From NCBI RefSeq assembly GCF_001279725.1, contig NZ_LGDE01000112.1, forward strand, positions 157,632 through 221,631: a stretch of DNA of 64,000 nucleotides, in the 5' to 3' direction. Position numbers and translations under genes: made by a program. Below the pieces are notes generated by a model that was given only the letters and a program-made list of their open reading frames with translations, was not told where the DNA came from and made no database searches. Position 1 is the stretch's first letter; each line of letters opens with the position of its first letter. This stretch comes from Streptomyces sp. WM4235 (GTDB lineage Bacteria; Actinomycetota; Actinomycetes; Streptomycetales; Streptomycetaceae). Of this stretch, positions 58,923 to 64,000 are shown piece after piece.

Positions 58923-59531
58923 ATGGTGGCGGGTGGAGTACGGGCGGCGCGGAAGAACGCGCCGCCGCGCGAGGACGTACTCGTCGCCGCCATGGCCACG
59001 ATCGCCGAGCGCGGCCTCGAAGGCCTCACCATGGCCGGCCTCGGCCGCCAGGTGGGCATGAGCAGCGGCCACCTCCTCTACTACTTCGGCAGCAAGGACG
59101 AACTCCTGCTGCAGACCCTGGAGTGGAGCGAGGCCTCCCTCGGCGCCGAACGCCGGGCCCTGCTGTCCCGCCGCGGCCCGGTGCGCGAGCGGGTGCAGGC
59201 GTACGTCGACCTGTACGTGCCCGAGGCCGCACGCGACCCGCACTGGACGCTGTGGCTGGAGGTCTGGAACCGCTCGCAGAACGCCGGCCCCCTGGAACGC
59301 GAGCGCCAGGCCGCCATCGAGGGAGCCTGGCACCGGGACCTGGTCGCGCTGCTCGCCGAGGGCATCTCGCGCGGCGAGTTCCGCGCGGTGGACGCCGACC
59401 GGTTCGCCGCCCGCGTCAGGGCCCTGCTCGACGGGTTCAGCATCCAGGTCGCCGTCGGCCTGCCCGGGATAGGGCGCGGCGACATCCTCGAACACGTCAC
59501 CGAGTTCCTGGACGAGGCGCTCGTATCGTGA
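58923..59531 (+). CDS. TetR-family (BetI-like) regulator of the urease-deiminase operon
   Basis: 202 residues. The helix-turn-helix is clear (MATIAERGLEGLTMAGLGRQVGMSSGHLLYYFGSKDELL). The C-terminal domain (TLWLEVWNRSQNAGPLERERQAAIEGAW...) is of the BetI-like TetR_C type that often senses small polar ligands. ATG 58923 has GAGGAG six bases upstream. It is the last gene of the ureAB-ureC-deiminase run (30-bp gap) and probably represses the operon and the divergent permease through the site at 55276-55294. Confidence 0.9.
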   Translation: MVAGGVRAARKNAPPREDVLVAAMATIAERGLEGLTMAGLGRQVGMSSGHLLYYFGSKDELLLQTLEWSEASLGAERRALLSRRGPVRERVQAYVDLYVPEAARDPHWTLWLEVWNRSQNAGPLERERQAAIEGAWHRDLVALLAEGISRGEFRAVDADRFAARVRALLDGFSIQVAVGLPGIGRGDILEHVTEFLDEALVS

Positions 59532-59681
59532 GACGTCGGTCCGCGGGCGGAGCCCCTTGTGACACACTGCGGACGTGCCTGCTCAGCTCATGATTATGGA
59601 CAGCAGCGCGCCGGTCCGCAGTGACCGTTGAGCCGTGGAGAACCTACGGGACAGCGGCCACAGTGCCTCAGACCCGCGCGC

Positions 59682-59712
59682 AGACCTCTCGCACCCGCGA
59701 GGGGTCTTTTCG
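59682..59712 (+). terminator. Candidate attenuator upstream of cimA
   Basis: AGACCTCTCGC (59682-59692) pairs with GCGAGGGGTCT (59697-59707) with one G-U pair, loop ACCC, followed by a T run (TTTTCG). It is a clear intrinsic terminator 101 bp before cimA and 150 bp after tetR. It may end the tetR transcript or act as an attenuator for cimA. A second hairpin (TCCCGGC/GCCGGGA, 59715-59737) follows. Confidence 0.7.
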
Positions 59713-59812
59713 TTTCCCGGCTCCATTCCTGCCGGGAGCGGGCGGCGCGCGATGATGGGGGCAGTGGATCCCCGGTCTCCGGAACCACTCATCCGACAGG
59801 AGTCAGACCAGC

Positions 59813-61441
59813 ATGACGACGACAGAGGCGACCGAGCCGACTGCGCCGGCGGGCCCCGACGACAGCTTCCACGTCTTCGACACGACCCTGCGCGACGGCG
59901 CCCAGCGTGAGGGCATCAACCTCACGGTCGCGGACAAGCTGACCATCGCGCGGCACCTGGACGACTTCGGAGTGGGCTTCATCGAGGGCGGCTGGCCCGG
60001 CGCCAACCCCCGCGACACCGAGTTCTTCGCCCGCGCCCGTGCCGAGATCGACTTCAAGCACGCCCGCCTCGTGGCCTTCGGCGCCACCCGCCGGGCCGGC
60101 GGCTCCGCCGCCGCGGACCCCCAGGTGCGGGCCCTGCTGGAGTCCGGCGCCCCGGTGATCACCCTGGTCGCCAAATCCCACGACCGGCACGTCGAGCTCG
60201 CGCTGCGCACCACCCTCGACGAGAACCTGGAGATGGTCCGGGACACCGTCTCCCACCTCGTCGAGCAGGGGCGCCGGGTCTTCGTCGACTGCGAGCACTT
60301 CTTCGACGGCTACCGCGCCAACCCCGAGTACGCCAAGGCCGTCGTCCGCACCGCACACGAGGCCGGCGCCGACGTCGTCATCCTCTGCGACACCAATGGC
60401 GGCATGCTGCCCGCGCAGGTGTCCGCCACCGTCGCGACGGTCCTCGCCGACACCGGGGCCCGCCTGGGCATCCACGCCCAGGACGACACCGGCTGCGCCG
60501 TCGCCAACACCCTGGCCGCCGTCGACGCCGGCGCCACCCACGTCCAGTGCACCGCCAACGGCTACGGCGAGCGCGTCGGCAACGCCAACCTCTTCCCCGT
60601 CGTCGGCGCCCTGGAGATCAAGTACGGGCGCACGGTGCTCCCCGCGGGCGCGCTCGCCGAGATGACCCGGATCTCCCACGCCATCGCCGAGGTCGTCAAC
60701 CTCACCCCGTCCACGCACCAGCCGTACGTCGGCGTCTCGGCCTTCGCGCACAAGGCCGGCCTGCACGCCTCGGCCATCAAGGTCGACCCCGACCTCTACC
60801 AGCACATCGACCCCGAGCGGGTCGGCAACACCATGCGGATGCTGGTCTCCGACATGGCCGGGCGCGCCTCCATCGAGCTCAAGGGCAAGGAACTCGGCGT
60901 CGACCTCGGCGGCGACCGCGCGCTGATCTCCCGGGTCGTGGAGCGGGTCAAGGAGCGGGAGCTCCAGGGCTACACCTACGAGGCCGCCGACGCCTCCTTC
61001 GAGCTGCTGCTGCGGGCCGAGGCCGAGGGCCGGGCGCGCAGGTACTTCCGGATCGAGTCCTGGCGGGCGATCGTCGAGGACCGCCCGGACGGCACCCACG
61101 CCAACGAGGCCACGGTCAAGCTGTGGGCCAAGGGCGAGCGGATCGTCGCGACGGCGGAGGGCAACGGCCCCGTCAACGCGCTGGACCGGGCCCTGCGGGT
61201 GGCGCTGGAGCCGTTCTACCCGCAGCTCGCCAAGTTCGAGCTGATCGACTACAAGGTCCGCATCCTGGAGGGCAAGCACGGCACCGACTCCACCACGCGC
61301 GTGCTGATCGCCACGACGGACGGCGCCGGCGAGTGGTCCACGGTCGGCGTCGGCACGAACGTCATCGCCGCGTCCTGGCAGGCCCTGGAGGACGCCTTCA
61401 CGTACGGCCTGCTGCGCGCGGGCATCGAACCGGCCGAGTAG
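59813..61441 (+). CDS. cimA: (R)-Citramalate synthase
   Basis: 542 residues. It condenses pyruvate and acetyl-CoA to citramalate in the pyruvate route to isoleucine. The LeuA-like TIM barrel carries FDTTLRDGAQREGINL, HAQDDTGCAVANTLAAVDAGA (metal His/Asp) and ANGYGERVGNANL, and the C-terminal LeuA allosteric domain (about residues 430-530) is present. CimA-type features include LTVADKLTIARHLDDFGVGFIEGGWPGANPRD. From memory some Streptomyces genomes label the gene a second leuA. ATG has ACAGGAGT nine bases upstream. A candidate attenuator precedes it. Confidence 0.92.
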   Translation: MTTTEATEPTAPAGPDDSFHVFDTTLRDGAQREGINLTVADKLTIARHLDDFGVGFIEGGWPGANPRDTEFFARARAEIDFKHARLVAFGATRRAGGSAAADPQVRALLESGAPVITLVAKSHDRHVELALRTTLDENLEMVRDTVSHLVEQGRRVFVDCEHFFDGYRANPEYAKAVVRTAHEAGADVVILCDTNGGMLPAQVSATVATVLADTGARLGIHAQDDTGCAVANTLAAVDAGATHVQCTANGYGERVGNANLFPVVGALEIKYGRTVLPAGALAEMTRISHAIAEVVNLTPSTHQPYVGVSAFAHKAGLHASAIKVDPDLYQHIDPERVGNTMRMLVSDMAGRASIELKGKELGVDLGGDRALISRVVERVKERELQGYTYEAADASFELLLRAEAEGRARRYFRIESWRAIVEDRPDGTHANEATVKLWAKGERIVATAEGNGPVNALDRALRVALEPFYPQLAKFELIDYKVRILEGKHGTDSTTRVLIATTDGAGEWSTVGVGTNVIAASWQALEDAFTYGLLRAGIEPAE

Positions 61442-61459
61442 CGGCCCCGCCCGACCGCC

Positions 61460-61484
61460 TCGGGTCCGGACCGCCCGGACCCGA
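61460..61484 (+). terminator. Terminator after cimA
   Basis: TCGGGTCCGG (61460-61469) and CCGGACCCGA (61475-61484) form a perfect 10-bp stem with a 5-base loop, 19 bp after the stop. Confidence 0.8.
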
Positions 61485-61560
61485 ACGGCGACGGCGTGCG
61501 CGGGCGGGCCCTTATGCCCCCCTCACACGTAAAAGGGGCGATTCGGGTAGCGTCGTGACC

Positions 61561-62904
61561 ATGAGGACCAGGCTCGTTTCCGCGTTTTCCGGTCTGCTGC
61601 TGGCCCTGTCCGCGACGGCCCTCGTGGTCGCCCCGCAGGCGTCGGCCGCCACCGGGGTCAGTGCCGTCGGGGAGGCCCTCAAGAAGGGCCCGGTCTACGT
61701 CGATCCCGGCGCGCGGGCCCAGCTCTCGCCGGCGCAGGCGGACGCCCTCACGAAGAAGATCGAGGACGCCGGCAAGCCGGTCTTCGTCGCCGTCCTTCCC
61801 GCCGGCCAAACGTTCCCCGAGCGGGGGCTGCTCGCCGCCGTCCGTGCCCAGACGGGGATCACGGGGCTCTACGCGGTCCGGCTCGGCGAGGGCTTCGACG
61901 CCGGCGCCGACCCGAGGGCGATGCCGAGGAACGCCGTCCAGAACCTCACCTCGTCCGTGAAGGTCGGCGGCCCGGTGGACGCGAACACCCAGCTGAACGA
62001 CTTCGTCGACCAGGCCCTCACCCAGGTCAAGGGGAACGCCCCCGCCTCCTGGGGCGGCGCGGCCGCCGACGACGGCGCCCCGGTCGGCGGGCTGATCACC
62101 CTCGGTGTGGTGGCCGTGGTCGGCGGTGGCGGCGCCTACGCGCTGGTCCGCCGCAACCGGAAGCGGAAGGAAGAGGAGCGGCGCGAGGCCATCGCACGCC
62201 TCGGCGTGGTCGTCGACGAGGACATCACGGCCTTCGGCGAGGAGCTGGAGCGGCTCGACTTCCACCCCGGCGAGCCCGGTGCGGACGACGCGATGCGCAA
62301 GGACTACGAACAGGGCCTGGACTCCTACGAGAAGGCCAAGCAGATCATGGCCTCGGTCCAGCGCCCCGACGAGGTGCAGGGCGTGACCCAGGCGCTGGAG
62401 GACGGGCGGTACGCGCTCGCCTGCCTGGACGCGCGCCGGCAGGGCAGGCCGGTACCCGAGCGCCGCTCGCCCTGTTTCTTCGACCCGCGCCACGGGCCGA
62501 GCACGCAGGACGCGGACTGGGCCCCGGCGGGCGGGACGGCCCGTACCGTGCCGGTCTGCGAGGCGGACGCCGTGCGGCTGCGCGACGGTCTGGACCCGGC
62601 GGTCCGCACGGTGGACACGGAGCGCGGGCCGCGCCCCTACTACGACGCGGGCCCGGCATACGGTCCCTGGGCCGGCGGGTACTTCGGCGGCGGCATGCTG
62701 CCGGGTCTGCTGATGGGCACGATGCTCGGCTCGATGATGTCGACCCCTGCCTACGCCGCCGACTTCGGCGGTGCGGGCGGCGGCTACGACGGGGGAGACG
62801 TCTCCGGCGCCGACTTCAACCCGTCCGACTTCGGCGGCGGGGACTTCGGCGGCGGTGGCGGTTTCGACGGGGGCGGCGGTTTCGACGGCGGGGGCGGCTT
62901 CTAG
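61561..62904 (+). CDS. Exported membrane-anchored protein with TPM-like and Gly-rich C-terminal regions
   Basis: 447 residues. A Sec signal peptide (residues 1-30, ending ASAAT) is followed by a TPM-like domain (about 35-160, VDPGARAQLSPAQADAL to QLNDFVDQAL) and a single membrane segment (about 178-200, LITLGVVAVVGGGGAYALV). Next come a charged cytoplasmic helix (RRNRKRKEEERREA) and a low-complexity C-terminus of Gly/Phe/Asp (GGGFDGGGGF repeats). The cysteines in ALACLDARRQ...SPCFFDPRHG...VPVCEAD may form a small metal or disulfide site. Function unknown; similar proteins occur widely in actinobacteria. ATG 61561 is chosen. Confidence 0.75.
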   Translation: MRTRLVSAFSGLLLALSATALVVAPQASAATGVSAVGEALKKGPVYVDPGARAQLSPAQADALTKKIEDAGKPVFVAVLPAGQTFPERGLLAAVRAQTGITGLYAVRLGEGFDAGADPRAMPRNAVQNLTSSVKVGGPVDANTQLNDFVDQALTQVKGNAPASWGGAAADDGAPVGGLITLGVVAVVGGGGAYALVRRNRKRKEEERREAIARLGVVVDEDITAFGEELERLDFHPGEPGADDAMRKDYEQGLDSYEKAKQIMASVQRPDEVQGVTQALEDGRYALACLDARRQGRPVPERRSPCFFDPRHGPSTQDADWAPAGGTARTVPVCEADAVRLRDGLDPAVRTVDTERGPRPYYDAGPAYGPWAGGYFGGGMLPGLLMGTMLGSMMSTPAYAADFGGAGGGYDGGDVSGADFNPSDFGGGDFGGGGGFDGGGGFDGGGGF

Positions 62905-62941
62905 CCACCCCCGGACCCGCGCGTCCGTCCCCTTCTTCCCG

Positions 62942-62966
62942 GCCCCGTCCCCTTGCGGGGCGGGGT
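62942..62966. terminator. Imperfect hairpin between the membrane protein and the convergent YceI gene
   Basis: GCCCCGTCCCC and GGGGCGGGGT pair with one bulged T and a G-U pair around TTGC. It partly overlaps the stop codon of the convergent YceI-like gene. Likely a modest bidirectional terminator. Confidence 0.45.
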
Positions 62967-63580
62967 CAGGCCTGCTTGATGGCGGAGATGTCGAAGGTCA
63001 GCTTGACCTTGTCGCTGACCATCACGCCGCCGGTCTCCAGGGCGGCGTTCCAGGTCAGGCCCCAGTCGGAGCGCAGGATCTCGGCGGAGCCCTCGAAGCC
63101 GACGCGCTCGTTGCCGTAGACGTCGGTGGCGGAGCCGTTGAACTCCAGGTCGATGGAGAGCGGACGCGTGACGTCCTTGATCGTCAGGTCGCCGGTGATC
63201 CGGTACGCGTCCCCGCCCAGCTGGGCCGCGCCGGTGGAGCGGAAGGTCATCAGCGGGAAGGCCTCGGCGTCGAAGAAGTCGCCGCTGCGCAGGTGGCCGT
63301 CGCGGTCGGCGATGCCGGTGTCGACGGAGGTGATCTTCACGTCGATGGAGGCGGTGGAGCGGGAGGGGTCGGCGCCGTCCAGGTGCAGGCTGCCCTCGTG
63401 GTCGGCGAAGGAGCCGCGGACGTTGGTGACCATCGCGTGCCGGACGGTGAAGCCGATGCTGGTGTGCGCGGGGTCGATGACGTAGTCACCGGTGAGGGCT
63501 GCGAGCGCCGGGTCCACCGGGAGGGTGGCGACCGACGACGCGGCGTTGGTGTCCTGGCTGCGGCGGGTGAAGAGACCCAT
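62966..63580 (-). CDS. YceI-family lipid-binding-like protein
   Basis: 204 residues. The YceI lipocalin-like domain (about residues 38-203) shows the typical DPAHTSIGFTVRHAMVTNVRGSF start, TSVDTGIADRDGHLRSGDFFDAEAFPLMTF and the C-terminal DKVKLTFDISAIKQ. YceI proteins bind isoprenoid-like lipids and are often stress-induced. No signal peptide is seen, so it is probably cytoplasmic. ATG 63580 has AAGGAGG five bases upstream. Two MarR-type sites lie in the promoter. Confidence 0.92.
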   Translation of the reverse strand: MGLFTRRSQDTNAASSVATLPVDPALAALTGDYVIDPAHTSIGFTVRHAMVTNVRGSFADHEGSLHLDGADPSRSTASIDVKITSVDTGIADRDGHLRSGDFFDAEAFPLMTFRSTGAAQLGGDAYRITGDLTIKDVTRPLSIDLEFNGSATDVYGNERVGFEGSAEILRSDWGLTWNAALETGGVMVSDKVKLTFDISAIKQA

Positions 63581-63622
63581 GACTTCCTCCTTGGTGGGGG
63601 TGCGGACCTGCCGCACCTGGTT

Positions 63623-63673
63623 GTTTAACGTTCAACGAGATTGACGTTAGGCCTATTCCGTTCAACTTTCAAC
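63623..63673. promoter_or_regulatory. Two MarR-type operator-like sites before the YceI gene
   Basis: GTTTAACGTTCAAC (63623-63636) and GTTCAACTTTCAAC (63660-63673) are related near-palindromic 14-mers, the first close to the GTTGAACGTTAAAC type bound by MarR repressors that often sit next to yceI genes in Streptomyces. No MarR gene is in the window; it could be elsewhere. Confidence 0.6.
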
Positions 63674-63845
63674 TTCTTGGAGGGGTGTCATCCGATTTTG
63701 TGGAATACCCACAAAGGCTTGCCGCCCCGCCTGGTGGGGTCCTTGCATCGTTCGGCGGTTCTGTCCGGGCCTCACAGCGGATGACTCCGGAGACTGTGTG
63801 GAACCAACGGAGGGTTTTGGCCCCGTCACTTCGTAAGGTCGGTAC

Positions 63846-64000
63846 ATGACCGTTGTGGACCAGACCCCGAGCGAGCCGACGGACGCCCGCGGGCGCGTGG
63901 CCGAGCTGCACTCCCTGCGTGACGTGGCCCGCCGCGGGCCGAGCGACCGCGCCACCGAGGCGCAGCATGCCAAGGGCAAGCTGACCGCGCGTGAGCGGAT
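63846..64000 (+). CDS. Acyl-CoA carboxylase carboxyltransferase (beta) subunit, 3' truncated by the window
   Basis: 51 codons are visible (MTVVDQTPSEPTDARGRV...THE TYPICAL AQHAKGKLTARER), then the window ends. The opening AELHSLRDVARRGPSDRATEAQHAKGK is the well-conserved start of the AccB/PccB-type carboxyltransferase subunits of actinobacterial acetyl-/propionyl-CoA carboxylases. Which of the paralogues it is cannot be decided from this fragment, though from synteny memory it matches AccB (SCO5535). It is divergent from the YceI gene. Confidence 0.85.
   Translation, partial: MTVVDQTPSEPTDARGRVAELHSLRDVARRGPSDRATEAQHAKGKLTARER

Noticed and set aside
59590..59631. MIMDSSAPVRSDR leader peptide for cimA
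   Set aside because: No ribosome site and only one Ile codon, so it was mentioned but not called as a gene.

Overview
The window is about 72% G+C by eye, has short intergenic gaps, frequent GTG and TTG starts, and gene content typical of Streptomyces. From memory the order ligA - rmdB - gatCAB - ... - ilvBNC - serA - ... - proline catabolism - leuB - ilvE - urease - cimA - acyl-CoA carboxylase matches the conserved chromosome core of S. coelicolor (roughly SCO5490 to SCO5535). This synteny is recall, not a search result. No insertion sequence, phage gene, tRNA, rRNA or CRISPR array was seen.

Layout. 0-5.2 kb: 5'-truncated GlxA-type AraC regulator, DUF1330-like protein, SDR, cobalamin-independent methionine synthase-like protein, ligA. 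5.5-11.5 kb: the c-di-GMP enzyme RmdB, then gatC-gatA-small membrane protein-gatB. 11.5-15.1 kb: an iron-box-controlled divergent pair of transcripts (penicillin-acylase-like enzyme plus IucB/AlcB-like acetyltransferase, facing a siderophore-interacting flavin reductase). 15.3-25.3 kb: accessory genes (DinB-like, GNAT, cupin, MMPL exporter, S41 peptidase, membrane protein, LuxR/AAA regulator with a 54-aa upstream gene, DUF6191). 25.3-29 kb: PQQ-type sugar dehydrogenase lipoprotein, aldo/keto reductase, 2-hydroxyacid dehydrogenase. 29.1-32 kb: a second c-di-GMP protein (CdgE-like: membrane-PAS-GGDEF-degenerate EAL) with a good BldD-box candidate upstream.

32-37.7 kb: ilvB-ilvN-ilvC and serA. 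ilvB is preceded by a 13-residue leader peptide carrying Ile-Leu-Val-Leu and a textbook intrinsic terminator, i.e. a ribosome-mediated attenuator. 37.8-40.1 kb: DHA2 exporter with a divergent TetR regulator and a clear palindromic operator. 40.2-44.5 kb: PucR regulator divergent from proline dehydrogenase and P5C dehydrogenase. 44.5-50.8 kb: nitroreductase, tyrosine phosphatase plus an AAC(2')-I-like aminoglycoside acetyltransferase (4-bp overlap), phosphocholine-type phospholipase C with a possible PHO box, medium-chain oxidoreductase with a divergent LysR regulator. 51-53.7 kb: a 43-aa gene, leuB, ilvE.

53.7-59.5 kb is the most interesting part: an NCS1 permease divergent from fused ureAB - ureC - agmatine-deiminase-family enzyme - TetR. 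The UreC keeps all nickel ligands and the catalytic His but has lost the flap Cys (Val instead) and has a rewritten, three-residue-shorter segment after the first metal motif. No nickel-insertion genes are present. The deiminase has a non-canonical GHVD region. I propose that this is a two-step guanidino-to-ureido-to-amine pathway rather than, or in addition to, ordinary urea hydrolysis. 59.5-64 kb: a candidate attenuator, cimA, a Sec-exported Gly-rich membrane protein, YceI-like protein with MarR-type sites, and the start of an acyl-CoA carboxylase beta subunit, cut by the window end.

Overall the region couples branched-chain amino acid and serine synthesis (ilvBNC, serA, leuB, ilvE, cimA) with nitrogen-scavenging modules (proline, ureido/guanidino compounds), two c-di-GMP proteins linked to development, and several small locally regulated transport or stress units.
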